Source: Succinivibrio sp.
Lineage (GTDB): Bacteria > Pseudomonadota > Gammaproteobacteria > Enterobacterales > Succinivibrionaceae
Direction: 5' to 3'
Length of the DNA: 64,000 nucleotides
Assembly (NCBI GenBank): GCA_024693025.1
Contig: JAILLS010000114.1
Location: 1 to 64,000, forward strand
A model generated the notes under the pieces. That model saw only the letters and a list, made by a program, of their open reading frames with translations, did not search any database and had not been told where the DNA came from. The position numbers were made by a program, and so were the translations under genes. Shown one piece after another: positions 50,597-61,260 of the stretch. Position 1 is the stretch's first letter; every line of letters begins with the position of its first letter.

Positions 50597-51456
50597 TAGA
50601 ACAGCTCCCCGCCAAGCAGCCAGTTGAAGGTCAGAAAGAGCGGCACCGCCGCAAGCTGTGAGTCAATGCGATCCAGCATGCCGCCATGTCCCGGGAAGAT
50701 GCGGCCGGAATCCTTGATGCCGGCAATGCGCTTTAACATACTCTCAACAAGATCCCCTTCCACCGAAAAGAGGATCACCAGCACACCGCTTACGGTCAGG
50801 TTAAGAGGCTGCTCGGCAAAGCTGCCGAAACAGCCGAGCTTCGTGAAAACAAACAGTCCCAGAAGGGCGGTCACAATTCCGCCTAACAGACCTTCTAGGG
50901 TCTTTTTCGGACTGACGTTAGGCAGCATCTTGTGCCTGCCCAGGAAGCGGCCGCAGAAATAAGCCCCAGAATCAGCACACCACACCAGAGCCATCACCGA
51001 AAGCACCAGATAGGCCCCGGCCTTAGGGTCTAAAGCGTAGTTCTGGGCTCTTAAGGTCAAAAGGGCAAACAGAAAAGGCACCAGCAGCCACAGGCCATAA
51101 ATGGTCGCATACAGCTTATGGTGCGCCCACTCCTGTCCCTGTGGATATCGCCACAGCAGCGGCAGTGACACAAGCCAGAGCGGGAGGCTTGAGCAGATAA
51201 TCACCTTCAGCACGGCCGGCACCTCATGCGACACATACAGTCCCGGCGGAGCGATAAAGAACAGTGCGCTTGAGAGTACGCAGGCCAGCACCAGAAAAGG
51301 AATGCGCTGGGCATAGCCAACCAGCGGCCCCATCTCCCAGGCTCCCACGGTATATATGAGCAGAGCGCCCATCGTAAATACAGGATAATCCGCGATAAAC
51401 AGCCAGGCTAGCGTGGCAATAATGAGAACTATCGCGGTGATAATTCTTGTCAGCAT
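50596..51456 (-). CDS. cdsA: Phosphatidate cytidylyltransferase
   Basis: CADSGAYFCGRFLGRHKMLPNVSPKKTLEGLLGG, EGDLVESMLKRIAGIKDSGRIFPGHGGMLDRID. Confidence 0.96.
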   Translation of the reverse strand: MLTRIITAIVLIIATLAWLFIADYPVFTMGALLIYTVGAWEMGPLVGYAQRIPFLVLACVLSSALFFIAPPGLYVSHEVPAVLKVIICSSLPLWLVSLPLLWRYPQGQEWAHHKLYATIYGLWLLVPFLFALLTLRAQNYALDPKAGAYLVLSVMALVWCADSGAYFCGRFLGRHKMLPNVSPKKTLEGLLGGIVTALLGLFVFTKLGCFGSFAEQPLNLTVSGVLVILFSVEGDLVESMLKRIAGIKDSGRIFPGHGGMLDRIDSQLAAVPLFLTFNWLLGGELF

Positions 51457-52202
51457 TTAAAATCTTCTTGATTCTTAACTTGCTCTGAGGTCATGCCGAA
51501 ACGACGTTCTCTTGAATTGAAGAAGTCGATGGCAAGGTCAAGCTGCGCGGCATCAAAGTCAGGCCAGAGCACATCCGAGAAATACACTTCACTATAGGCT
51601 GCCTGCCATAGCAGGAAGTTTGAGATCCTCTTCTCGCCGCCTGTTCTTATCAGAAGATCAACATCGTCAGCTACCGACAGATAAGAGGTAATCACCTTCT
51701 CATCAATGGCCGAGGGATCCATCAGCCCCATGGCACATTTCATCGCCAGCGCGCGCGTGACCTGCAGCAGATCCCATCTGCCGCCATAGTTGGCCGCAAT
51801 CTGCAGCACCAGCCCCGTACAGTCTACAGTAGCTGCCTGCAGCTCATCGATAGACTCCTGGAGGGAGGTCGAAAACCTGCTGGTGTCACCGACCACGACG
51901 GTTTTGATGTTGTGAGACTTTAGATTGGGAGTTTCAAGTTGAATGGTTTCTGCAAACAGGCGCATCAGGGCATTGACTTCAATCTGCGGACGCTTCCAGT
52001 TTTCGCTGGAGAAAGCAAACAGGGTCAGCACCTTAACTCCGCGTTTAGAAGCTGCTTCGACTACCTTGCGGACTGCATCGGCACCCGCACGATGCCCCAT
52101 AATCCGGCTCTGACCCTGAGCCTGTGCCCAGCGGCCGTTGCCGTCCATAATGATAGCAATATGGCGGGGTACGCCCCCACCTTTGGCAATTTGTTCTTCC
52201 AT
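51450..52202 (-). CDS. uppS: Undecaprenyl diphosphate synthase
   Basis: HIAIIMDGNGRWAQAQG, GHRAGADAVRKVV, FAFSSENWKRP, DLLIRTGGEKRISNFLLWQAAYSE. Confidence 0.97.
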   Translation of the reverse strand: MEEQIAKGGGVPRHIAIIMDGNGRWAQAQGQSRIMGHRAGADAVRKVVEAASKRGVKVLTLFAFSSENWKRPQIEVNALMRLFAETIQLETPNLKSHNIKTVVVGDTSRFSTSLQESIDELQAATVDCTGLVLQIAANYGGRWDLLQVTRALAMKCAMGLMDPSAIDEKVITSYLSVADDVDLLIRTGGEKRISNFLLWQAAYSEVYFSDVLWPDFDAAQLDLAIDFFNSRERRFGMTSEQVKNQEDFKC

Positions 52203-52213
52203 TAGAGCGTATA

Positions 52214-52771
52214 TTAGATTTCCATCAGTTCTTTCTGCTTACTCTGGAGCATATCCTCGCTCTTCTTGATAGCTGCATCGGTGAGCTTCTGGATCTGCTC
52301 CTCTCCCTGACGCTGCTCGTCCTCGGAGATCTCCTTGCTCTTCTGCAGATCTTTAAGTTCGGCATTGGCATCACGGCGCACATTGCGGATCTCCACCTTG
52401 CACTGCTCCACTTCCTGCTTGACGATCTTGACTAATTCCTTACGGCGATCCTCGGTGAGCGGAGGCAGCGGCACTCTGATCTCAGAGCTGGTAACCACCG
52501 GATTCAGACCTAAATCAGATTTCTGAATGGCGCGCTCCACATCCTTGACCGCATTGCGATCAAACACGCTGAGCTTTAAGGTTCTGGCATCCTCAACATT
52601 GACCTGAGCCACCTGGCGCAGCGGGGTAGGTGAACCATAGTATTCCACCATAATCCCATCTAAGATGCCTGGCTGGGCACGACCGGTCCTGATCTTGCCT
52701 AGTCTTGTATCTAAGGATGTCAAAGCTTTCTGCATCTTGGCATCAGCATCTTTTTTGACGTCTTGTAACAT
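52214..52771 (-). CDS. frr: Ribosome recycling factor
   Basis: [50 protein letters not shown]. Confidence 0.97.
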   Translation of the reverse strand: MLQDVKKDADAKMQKALTSLDTRLGKIRTGRAQPGILDGIMVEYYGSPTPLRQVAQVNVEDARTLKLSVFDRNAVKDVERAIQKSDLGLNPVVTSSEIRVPLPPLTEDRRKELVKIVKQEVEQCKVEIRNVRRDANAELKDLQKSKEISEDEQRQGEEQIQKLTDAAIKKSEDMLQSKQKELMEI

Positions 52772-52781
52772 TTTTTTCTCC

Positions 52782-53498
52782 TTAATCTGAAATTACGGTG
52801 CCCTCAGCCTGGCCTAAAGCCGCCTTCATAAAGGCCTCAGACTTCTGCATGGAAAATACTCTGATTGGCATATTATGCTCTTTTGCCAGCGCAAAAGCTG
52901 TGAGATCCATAACCTTTAGTTCACGCCTGATCACTTCATTAAAACTTAAACGTTCAAAACGCTCGGCCTGAGGATTTTTCAGCGGATCTTCTGAATATAC
53001 GCCATCCACCTTGGTGGCCTTAAGCACTTCCGTGCAGTCAAGCTCAATGGCTCTTAACACTGCCGCGGTATCGGTGGTGAAGAACGGCGCACCGGTGCCG
53101 CCTGAGACTATCACACATTCGCCTGAAGCGAGCAGTTCACGACCTTCTCTGGCCTGATACTGACGGGTAATGGAGGGAATGCCGTAGGCACTCATCAGGG
53201 TGCATCTGCCGCCCTGTTTAATGAGCTCCTCGCGCATGGCAATGCCGTTCATAATCGTGGCCAGCATGCCCATCTGATCTCCTGCCACCCGATCAAATCC
53301 ACCCTGCTGCAGAGCTGCTCCGCGGAAGATATTGCCTCCGCCGATGACCAGTGCAGTCTGTACGCCCTGCTGCTGAACGGAGAGAATTGAAGAGGCGGTC
53401 GCGGCCAGTACTGCGGGATTGATCCCGAAGCCATCCTCACCGGCTAGCGCCTCACCTGAAATCTTTAACAGAATTCTGCGTGTTTTTTGTTCGGCCAT
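52782..53498 (-). CDS. pyrH: UMP kinase
   Basis: [45 protein letters not shown]. Confidence 0.97.
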   Translation of the reverse strand: MAEQKTRRILLKISGEALAGEDGFGINPAVLAATASSILSVQQQGVQTALVIGGGNIFRGAALQQGGFDRVAGDQMGMLATIMNGIAMREELIKQGGRCTLMSAYGIPSITRQYQAREGRELLASGECVIVSGGTGAPFFTTDTAAVLRAIELDCTEVLKATKVDGVYSEDPLKNPQAERFERLSFNEVIRRELKVMDLTAFALAKEHNMPIRVFSMQKSEAFMKAALGQAEGTVISD

Positions 53499-53589
53499 GT
53501 TGGTTCTATCTAAGTTTAAGCTTGTTTTTTAAGAGTTTCAAAGAGTTGACCGCTTACAATTAGGCTTGGCTAACTTAAGCTGGTCCTTC

Positions 53590-53615
53590 AAAAAAAGGGA
53601 GTATTAGAACTCCCC
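53590..53615 (-). terminator. Intrinsic terminator between tsf and pyrH
   Basis: Minus strand GGGAGT-TCTAAT-ACTCCC followed by a T tract. Confidence 0.7.
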
Positions 53616-53681
53616 TTTTAATACCCACTATGATTATCTCAAATCAGAGCTTGATTTGTATAGATCAAAGTGCATGAAAAA

Positions 53682-54569
53682 TTATTTCTTGGCAGCATCC
53701 ATCTGAGCTTTAACTTCAGCAGCGAAGTCTTCAACCTTCTTCTCGATGCCTTCACCGACCTCAAGACGCACGAAGCTGACAGCTTCAGCACCGTGCTCTT
53801 TGAGCATCTGGCCCACAGAGATTTCCGGATTCTTCACAAACGGCTGACCGGTTAAGGATACTTCACCGGTGAATTTCTTCATACGGCCGGCCACCATCTT
53901 CTCAGCGATTTCCTTTGGCTTGCCTGACTGCATAGCGATGTCGATCTGAATCTGTCTCTCATGCTCAACCACTTCGGCAGACACATCTTCAGGCTTGACA
54001 AACTGAGGACGGGAAGCGCAGATATGCATTGCCACATCCTTGCCCACTTCTTCGTTGCCGCCCTTTAAGACAGCAGCCACACCGATCTTCTTGTTAGAGT
54101 GCAGATAAACACCTAAGGTCTCACCATCCTGAGCCTTGACGAAGCAGACGCGACGCACCTGCAGGTTTTCACCGATTTCAGCGACCAGGGCAGTCAGAGC
54201 CTCAGAGACCTTCTGACCATCCAACTGAGCGTTGTTCAAAGCATCGATGTCTGAAATTTCCTGGGCTAAAGCAAGGTTGGCCACCTTCTCGGCAAAAGCA
54301 CCAAACTGGGCATTCTTAGCGGCAAAGTCAGTCTCAGAGTTAACTTCGACCAAAGCTACCTTGTTACCAGACTGTGCACAAGCGATCACACCTTCAGCTG
54401 CAGTACGGCCTGCCTTCTTAGCGGCCTTGACGGCACCGCTCTTGCGCATCTCATCGATAGCTTTCTGCATGTCGCCATCGGTGGCCACCAGGGCCTTTTT
54501 GCAGTCCATCATGCCTGCGCCAGTAATTTCACGCAGCTCTTTGACCATAGCAGCAGTAATGTTAGCCAT
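53682..54569 (-). CDS. tsf: Elongation factor Ts
   Basis: [48 protein letters not shown]. Confidence 0.97.
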   Translation of the reverse strand: MANITAAMVKELREITGAGMMDCKKALVATDGDMQKAIDEMRKSGAVKAAKKAGRTAAEGVIACAQSGNKVALVEVNSETDFAAKNAQFGAFAEKVANLALAQEISDIDALNNAQLDGQKVSEALTALVAEIGENLQVRRVCFVKAQDGETLGVYLHSNKKIGVAAVLKGGNEEVGKDVAMHICASRPQFVKPEDVSAEVVEHERQIQIDIAMQSGKPKEIAEKMVAGRMKKFTGEVSLTGQPFVKNPEISVGQMLKEHGAEAVSFVRLEVGEGIEKKVEDFAAEVKAQMDAAKK

Positions 54570-54693
54570 GTTCTATCATCCTCTTAAATCAAAAAAGACT
54601 GGAATTATCCAGCCTATTAAATTCTCATCACGAAGGTCTGCTCCGGGTTTCAGAGCAGACCCACAATGGGATCGCAAGACCCCCTTGGAAAAC

Positions 54694-55461
54694 TTATTCG
54701 GCCTGTTCAGCTTCTGCAGGAGCATTTTCACTCTGCTCTGCATTTTCCTGAGCACTAGCTTCGTTTTCTTCACGCACCATCTCGGTACGGGCAGCGTTGA
54801 TGGTTTCAACAGCGCCCTTCAGGTAAAGCTCGACGGCACGGATGGCATCGTCATTACCTGGGATGACGTAATTGACGCCATCAGGATCGGAATTGGTATC
54901 CACTACAGCCACCACCGGGATGCCCAGATTGTTGGCTTCTTTAATAGCGATATGCTCTACTTCAGCATCAATTACAAATAATGCATCCGGCAGACCGCCC
55001 ATATCCTTGATACCGCCTAAGGAACGGTTAAGTTTCTCAAGCTCGCGGGAGCGCATTAAGGCTTCTTTCTTGGTCAGCTTGTCAAAAGTGCCATCCTGAG
55101 ACTGAGTCTCCAGATCCTTAAGACGCTTGATGGACTGACGCACAGTCTTCCAGTTGGTCAGCATACCGCCTAACCAGCGATGATCCACATAGAACTGACC
55201 GCAGGAAGTAGCAGCAGGACCTACCTTGTCGGAAGCAGCGCGCTTGGTACCCACAAATAAAACCTTGCCGCGATGTGCAACAGTGCTGCTTAAGAAGTTT
55301 AAGGCAGCCTCATAGCATTCTACGGTTTTCTCAAGATTAACAATATGAACACCGTTTCTGGCACCGAAGATGTACTGTTTCATCTTAGGATTCCAGTAAC
55401 GGGTCTGATGACCAAAATGAACGCCAGCCTGCAGCATGTCGCGCATAGTAATAGTAGACAT
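54694..55461 (-). CDS. rpsB: 30S ribosomal protein S2
   Basis: [49 protein letters not shown] at 55461 preferred over the ORF start at 55476. Confidence 0.97.
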   Translation of the reverse strand: MSTITMRDMLQAGVHFGHQTRYWNPKMKQYIFGARNGVHIVNLEKTVECYEAALNFLSSTVAHRGKVLFVGTKRAASDKVGPAATSCGQFYVDHRWLGGMLTNWKTVRQSIKRLKDLETQSQDGTFDKLTKKEALMRSRELEKLNRSLGGIKDMGGLPDALFVIDAEVEHIAIKEANNLGIPVVAVVDTNSDPDGVNYVIPGNDDAIRAVELYLKGAVETINAARTEMVREENEASAQENAEQSENAPAEAEQAE

Positions 55462-55671
55462 ATTTAAATACCTCAATAGGGGTTAAGCCTCCACTGTTTC
55501 ATCTGTTAGACCCTCACGGGCACCCCACAGCAGATGTGTGCAAACAGTGTGTGTTTTCTAAAAAATAACCTAAAAACCCTGGACAAAAATCCAAGGCAGG
55601 CTATTTTAGCATGACACCAGGACCTACTCAAGCCAGGCGCAAAAAAATCTGCAAAGCTTCGATGACCTGCT

Positions 55672-56763
55672 TTAAAGCCTCTCTTCAAGGTGGGTCAAAT
55701 ACTCCTCAAGCTCAGGACTTAAGCGCCTCTGACTGCGCACGCATTTGGCACCGAGCCGCGCCAAGGTCTCAAGCGTGCATGAGCCTTTGGGCAGACGCAG
55801 GAGCACTCTGAGTCTGACGACCCTGCGCATGCTGACATGCTCTCCTGTGTATTCATAAGGCAGATTGCTCTCTAGCACCTGACACTTAAAGAGCACCTCT
55901 CCAATTGGCTTGGTCACATAGATATAGGCATAGTCATCAGGCTTGAGCGCCGCGCTCTGCTTCCATTCCACCTCATCTTTAGAGGAGAAATACTCTATGA
56001 CATCAAAAAAGGAGGCATTGGCAGGAATAAGCCAGCTCTGAGGGCGCTGTGTTCTCTCAGGCGCGCCTCTGCTCCTGACCACGAGGCTGCGGCTCTTTTC
56101 CACCAGAGCATAAAGGTCGGCATCAGAGAGGCTGTCATCTAAAAGCACACTTATCCAGTATTTATGATTCATGTGATAGCCAGGATAAATGCCGGGCCGC
56201 TTGAGCAGGGCAGGCATACTCTCAGCCTCTGCCTTAAGATTGACAATTTCAAGCTGCTCAGAGGCCTCTGCTGCCGCACAGTCCGTCTCAACCTTGCTGC
56301 GCGGCACATTCATCACGAGAGCATACCATTTCTGATTGTCCCTGACTCTGAAGGAGGCAAAGCCCTTGCCCTGCGGCTTTGAGAAAGGATAGTCAGGTGT
56401 TTCGCCATAATGCTCCTTAAGATAGACGGCAAGCCGGTTAGTCTGAGCCTGCACAAAAAGCTCCTCCTGACAGCACTGCGCGGCAATCTTTTCAAGCAGC
56501 TGCACATAGCCTGCGCGCACTTTCCTCACAAAGGCGCCCTGCTGCGTCTGCAGGCGCAAAGGCAGATACTCAGATCCGGTATCCACCTCAATGACCTGAC
56601 CGCTCACAGCTCCTGTTTTACTTACGCTCAGCTTTGCCACAAATGCGCCGTCTAAAAACTCAGCCTGATAGCTGTAGCCTGCGGCGGTTTTGGTAAAGCC
56701 TGCCGGCTCTAGGTTCTCAAATTTAAAACTTTTACGGGCAAAAACCTGCTCTTCCAATGCCAT
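55672..56763 (-). CDS. MmcQ/YjbR-like family protein with a possible EVE/PUA-like C-terminal domain
   Basis: YPFSKPQGKGFASFRVRDNQKWYALVMNVPR ... LLKRPGIYPGYHMNHKYWISVLLDDSLSDADLYALVEKSRSLV is YjbR-like; C-terminal SWLIPANASFFDVIEYFSSKDEVEWKQ...DYAYIYVTKPIGEVLFKCQVLE resembles EVE/PUA folds. Confidence 0.7.
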   Translation of the reverse strand: MALEEQVFARKSFKFENLEPAGFTKTAAGYSYQAEFLDGAFVAKLSVSKTGAVSGQVIEVDTGSEYLPLRLQTQQGAFVRKVRAGYVQLLEKIAAQCCQEELFVQAQTNRLAVYLKEHYGETPDYPFSKPQGKGFASFRVRDNQKWYALVMNVPRSKVETDCAAAEASEQLEIVNLKAEAESMPALLKRPGIYPGYHMNHKYWISVLLDDSLSDADLYALVEKSRSLVVRSRGAPERTQRPQSWLIPANASFFDVIEYFSSKDEVEWKQSAALKPDDYAYIYVTKPIGEVLFKCQVLESNLPYEYTGEHVSMRRVVRLRVLLRLPKGSCTLETLARLGAKCVRSQRRLSPELEEYLTHLEERL

Positions 56764-56940
56764 GCGTTAAAAACCTTCGCGAAAATTTACTGTATTTAGA
56801 AAGCCTGACTTAAGCCTCAGCCTGAAAAATCAGAAAAAAGTTCAGAAGCTGACCGCTCGCAAGGTTTTAATCCTGCAATCCGCTACAATTTAACTTAATT
56901 TTCATCTTTATGTAGCTGCACCTTACAGGCTGGAGTTTCT

Positions 56941-57696
56941 ATGCGCAAACTTAGTTTAATTCTACTGCTGCTCTGCTCTCTCATCCTGAGTACTTCCTGT
57001 ACTCTCACAAAAGAGGAGAGCCAACCGCAGGACAGCTTCACACGCTCTGACTATCAGAGCATTATAGAGGATGCGAGCAGTCCTAGCGCTGCAAAATTAA
57101 AGCCTCATCTGCTGCTGCTCAAGGGCCCCGGTCAGGATCCCCGTCAGGAATGGCTGCAGCTTGGCAGTCAGGATTTCGTGCTGGTGGCCACCATGGTCAC
57201 CGAGGAGGTCTTAAAATTCTGGCAGGACAGCGCCCCTTTTACCGTCAAGGTTGACTGTTTTGTCACGGTTCCCGGCGAGCTTGCCGAGCAGCGTGCCGAT
57301 TTTGCGGGGCTTGAGGGTGAGGCTCTGCGCCGACGTCTCATTCAGAAGTTGGGGCTTTCCTATACAAGCCAGCATGACCATGTGGTCCTCTTCTATGCTG
57401 ACAGACGCGGCATCATCAGACCGGCCTTTAATCCCGATCCTGCCTCAGAGCTTACCGAGCTGAGCTTTCCTGCTGGCACCTCAGATACATATATACAGTG
57501 GTTTGATGAGCAGAAGCGCAGATGCTACAGCGCAGATCCGCCTTTTCCTTTCACCCAGCTTGGCTATACCTATGACTGGGGCAGCCCTGATAAGCACCAT
57601 TTCGGGCTGAGTGAATTTGTGGTGTTAAAAGGCACTAAGGTCAAGGTCAAGGCTATTCTGAGCTATGCAGACTATATCAGGGCCTATGCTCAGTAA
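56941..57696 (+). CDS. Putative lipoprotein, function unknown
   Basis: Lipobox in LILSTSCTLTKEE; no family recognised. Confidence 0.7.
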   Translation: MRKLSLILLLLCSLILSTSCTLTKEESQPQDSFTRSDYQSIIEDASSPSAAKLKPHLLLLKGPGQDPRQEWLQLGSQDFVLVATMVTEEVLKFWQDSAPFTVKVDCFVTVPGELAEQRADFAGLEGEALRRRLIQKLGLSYTSQHDHVVLFYADRRGIIRPAFNPDPASELTELSFPAGTSDTYIQWFDEQKRRCYSADPPFPFTQLGYTYDWGSPDKHHFGLSEFVVLKGTKVKVKAILSYADYIRAYAQ

Positions 57697-57763
57697 ACTT
57701 TTAGCCTAACTTTTATTTAACTGCAGCTATAAGCTGTTTATTTTCCTGCTAGCGAGGAGCATT

Positions 57764-58747
57764 ATGAAATACCAAACTTTAGGTAAAACTGACATTAAGG
57801 TGTCTAAAATCTGCGTGGGCTGCATGTCTTATGGCAAAGCCTCCGATAAATTCCAGCCCTGGACCTTAAACCCAGAGGACAGTGAGAAGATGATCGGCTA
57901 TGCGTTTGATCAGGGCGTGAATTTCTATGACACCGCCAATAACTATGCCTTTGGCACCAGCGAGGAGTATCTTGGCCAGGCCCTCAGAAACCTCAAGATC
58001 CCCCGCGATCAGGTGGTGATTGCCTCGAAGGTCTATTTCAACGAAGGCTATCTCTCTCCTGCCGCCATTGCCCGCGAGATCGAAGGCACGCTGCGCCGTT
58101 TAGGCACCGACTATCTTGATCTCTATCAGATCCACCGTTTTGATCATGAGACTCCGATGGAAGACACCATGCAGGCCCTCGATAAACTGGTCAGGGCCGG
58201 CAAGGTGCGGGCGCTGGGCGCCTCGGCCATGTACGGCTATCAGTTCCATAATCTGCAGATTATCGCCAAGGAGCAGGGGCTCACCCCGTTCTCCACCATG
58301 CAGAATCACTACAATCTGCTCTACCGCGAGGATGAACGTGAACTGATCCCGGTCTGCAAACAGTATGGCGTCTCGCTGATCCCTTACTCGCCGCTGGCAG
58401 CCGGACATCTGTGCCGTAAAGAATGGGACAGTGACAGTATGCGCAACGCCACCGACAAGGTCATGCACCGCAAATACGATAAGACCAAGGAGGCTGATCT
58501 GAAGATTATCGCCAGGGTAGCTGAGCTTGCCGAGCGGCTGCAGGTCAGCATGACCGAGGTGGCCTTAGGCTGGATGCTCAACAGGGGGATCTGCGCTCCG
58601 ATTGTCGGTGCCACCAAGGTCAAGCACTTCGATACGGCGCTCAAGGCCGTCGATCTCAAGCTCAGCGCTGAAGATCTGGCCTATCTTGAAGAGCTCTATG
58701 TGCCGCACTCCATCTCAGGAGCCACCACCGAGAACGTCAAGCTTTAA
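57764..58747 (+). CDS. Aldo/keto reductase
   Basis: GVNFYDTANNYAFGTSEEYLGQAL, YLDLYQIHRFDHETPMEDTMQALDKLVRAGKVRALGAS, LGWMLNRGICAPIVGATK. Confidence 0.94.
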   Translation: MKYQTLGKTDIKVSKICVGCMSYGKASDKFQPWTLNPEDSEKMIGYAFDQGVNFYDTANNYAFGTSEEYLGQALRNLKIPRDQVVIASKVYFNEGYLSPAAIAREIEGTLRRLGTDYLDLYQIHRFDHETPMEDTMQALDKLVRAGKVRALGASAMYGYQFHNLQIIAKEQGLTPFSTMQNHYNLLYREDERELIPVCKQYGVSLIPYSPLAAGHLCRKEWDSDSMRNATDKVMHRKYDKTKEADLKIIARVAELAERLQVSMTEVALGWMLNRGICAPIVGATKVKHFDTALKAVDLKLSAEDLAYLEELYVPHSISGATTENVKL

Positions 58748-58808
58748 AAACCCAAGCAAAGGGCGGCTGTAAAGCCGCCCCTCTCCCTAATCTGCTAAAG
58801 CTGAGGCT

Positions 58809-60044
58809 CTAGTCCATTCTCTTAATCACTAAGGACGTGTTCACGCCGCCAAAGGCAAAATTATTGGTCTGAATGTACTCGGTATCGATAAGCCGCGGCT
58901 CATCCATGATGTAGTCAAGCTCTCCGCACTCCGGATCAGGATTATGCAGATTCACGGTTGGAGCAAACCAGCCTTCACGCATCATCATCAGTGACATCCA
59001 GGCCTCGGTCGCCCCGCAGGCTCCCAGGGTATGGCCAAAATAGCTCTTGAGCGAAGAGAATGGCGTCTTATGCCCGAATACCGCAGCCGTAGCCAGACTC
59101 TCAGCTATATCACCCTTGGTGGTGGCAGTGCCGTGGGCACAGATATAACCTATTGCGCTGGGCGGCAGGCCTGCCTGCTTTAAGGAATTGCGGATACAGA
59201 TCTCAATGGTCTCATGACTGGGCTGGGTAATATGGGTCGCATCACAGTTGGTGGCAAAACCCACTACCTCGCCATAGATCTTGGCACCGCGGGCCCTGGC
59301 ATGCTCATACTCTTCAAGAATCAGCGCGCCTGCGCCCTCACCAATCACCAGACCGTCGCGGTCCTTGTCAAAAGGCGAAGGGGTCAGCTTAGGCGTACTG
59401 TTCTTCTGCGTGGTGGCATAGAGGGTATCGAATACGGCAGCATCAGCTGAATCAAGTTCCTCAGCTCCGCCTGCCACCATGATGGTCTGATAGCCATCCC
59501 GGATCGCCTCATAGGCATATCCTATAGCCTGACTGCCTGAGGTACAGGCGCTCGAGGTCGGGATCAGGCGGCCGCGGATCCCGAAGAACAGGCTGACATT
59601 CACCGCCGCGGTATGCGGCATCATCTTGACATAGGTGGTCGAGGTGATGTCGTCGGTATTTTTATGAAAGAGCATACTGCCAAAGGCAGAGATCGCATCC
59701 ATGCCGCCTGCGGAGGAGCCAAAGGCAATGCCCGTCTCCCCGTTATGCAGAATCTCATCATCCAGCAGGCCCGCCTGCTCAAGCGCAAGCTCGGTGGCCC
59801 GCGTGGAGTAGAGCGACAGCGTACTCATGGAACGGATCTTTTTTCTAATATAATGAGGCGGCAGCTCAAAATTTCTGACCGGTGCTCCGACGCGCGTCAG
59901 AAGGCCATTGACCCCGTCCCACTCTGACATATAGGTGCAGGCATTTTCACCGCGTTTTAATCCCGCGGCCACCTCCTGCCAGCTGCTTCCAAATGCGGTG
60001 ATCCCGCTCATACCCACAATGACAACCCGTTTTGGCATTCTCAA
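58809..60044 (-). CDS. Beta-ketoacyl-ACP synthase of aryl-polyene type (ApeR-like)
   Basis: KS triad: SSACTSGSQAIGYA (Cys), CAHGTATTKGD (His), KSYFGHTLGACGATEA (His); last gene of a DUF3261-KS-DH-KR-KS set. Confidence 0.88.
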   Translation of the reverse strand: MRMPKRVVIVGMSGITAFGSSWQEVAAGLKRGENACTYMSEWDGVNGLLTRVGAPVRNFELPPHYIRKKIRSMSTLSLYSTRATELALEQAGLLDDEILHNGETGIAFGSSAGGMDAISAFGSMLFHKNTDDITSTTYVKMMPHTAAVNVSLFFGIRGRLIPTSSACTSGSQAIGYAYEAIRDGYQTIMVAGGAEELDSADAAVFDTLYATTQKNSTPKLTPSPFDKDRDGLVIGEGAGALILEEYEHARARGAKIYGEVVGFATNCDATHITQPSHETIEICIRNSLKQAGLPPSAIGYICAHGTATTKGDIAESLATAAVFGHKTPFSSLKSYFGHTLGACGATEAWMSLMMMREGWFAPTVNLHNPDPECGELDYIMDEPRLIDTEYIQTNNFAFGGVNTSLVIKRMD

Positions 60045-60062
60045 CTCCGCCTTAAACTCTAA

Positions 60063-60788
60063 TTACAACATTCCACCGTTAACTGAAATCACCTGACGCG
60101 TAATATAGGCCGCCTCAGGCTGCAGCAGAAACTTACACAGTGCCGCCACCTCTTCAGGCTTGCCCTTGCGCTGCATCGGGATCATCGAGATGATCTGCTT
60201 TTCCAGCTGAGCATCAAGCTCCCCCATCTCTGTCTCAATCAGGCCCGGCGCAATACAGTTGACCGTTATCTTGCGCTTGGCAACCTCGAGGGCCAGAGCC
60301 TTAACCGCCCCGATGAGACCAGCCTTGGCAGCTGAATAGTTGACCTGACCGCGATTGCCCATGATCCCTGACACTGAGGAGATCGCAATAATCCGACCAG
60401 CTCTCGCACTGATCATCGGCATAATACAGGGTTTGACCGTATTATAAAAGCCATCAAGCGAGGTGGCGATGACGCTGTCCCATTCCTCATCGCTCATCAG
60501 CGGAAAAGCCTGATCATGGTTGATGCCCGCATTGCAGATCACGCCATAATAGGCGCCATGCTGCTCGATATCTTCACTCAGCACCGCCCTGGTCTGCTCA
60601 CGGTCGGTCACATCAAACTGCAGCAGGGACGCGCTGCCGCCCTGCCCGACAATACTGGCCGCACACTCCTGTGCGCCGCTCTTTGAATGACGATAATGCA
60701 GCACCAGCTCATACTCAGACGAGGCTAAAGCCAAGGCCATGGCCCTGCCCAGTCCCGTACCCGCACCTGTAATCAATACACGTTTCAC
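60063..60788 (-). CDS. 3-oxoacyl-ACP reductase FabG-type (ApeQ-like)
   Basis: VLITGAGTGLGRAMALALA, CNAGINHD, SSVSGIMGNRGQVNYSAAKAGLIG (SDR). Confidence 0.9.
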   Translation of the reverse strand: MKRVLITGAGTGLGRAMALALASSEYELVLHYRHSKSGAQECAASIVGQGGSASLLQFDVTDREQTRAVLSEDIEQHGAYYGVICNAGINHDQAFPLMSDEEWDSVIATSLDGFYNTVKPCIMPMISARAGRIIAISSVSGIMGNRGQVNYSAAKAGLIGAVKALALEVAKRKITVNCIAPGLIETEMGELDAQLEKQIISMIPMQRKGKPEEVAALCKFLLQPEAAYITRQVISVNGGML

Positions 60789-60792
60789 GTCT

Positions 60793-61260
60793 TTAATCTC
60801 GCTTAAATAGTTGTTCTAATTGTGCATGGGTGGCCTGATACACATTGACACGCCCCTGACACAGCCTTGTGCCGTTACAGCAGATCTCGCCGATACAGCT
60901 GCCGAAGGTAGGGTCCTCCATCAGACTTTCAATGCAGATTTTAAGCACACTGTCATGCTCAAAAAAAGCACAGTCCATGCGCAGATCGCGCACGCTGATC
61001 ACCATGCCTAAAGGCATGTTGACCCGTCCTCTAATCTCATTCTGATACCCTGACCACACCCCGACTGTCTGAGAGATCAGCTCCAGCGCATAGAAATTAG
61101 GCAGATTCTGTCTGTCATCCAAAAAAGGCGCGAGCACGCTGTGCTCACTGACTGACACCTCACAGTGACAGGTTCTCTCGGTAATGGCTACGACCTTATC
61201 GAGCAGCACCATCGGAGGTCGATGCGGCAAATAGCCCTGCGGCGCTTTAAACTCAGTCAC
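60793..61260 (-). CDS. 3-hydroxyacyl-ACP dehydratase, hotdog fold (ApeP-like)
   Basis: GYLPHRPPMVLLDKVVAI, FYALELISQTVGVWSGYQN. Confidence 0.85.
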   Translation of the reverse strand: MTEFKAPQGYLPHRPPMVLLDKVVAITERTCHCEVSVSEHSVLAPFLDDRQNLPNFYALELISQTVGVWSGYQNEIRGRVNMPLGMVISVRDLRMDCAFFEHDSVLKICIESLMEDPTFGSCIGEICCNGTRLCQGRVNVYQATHAQLEQLFKRD

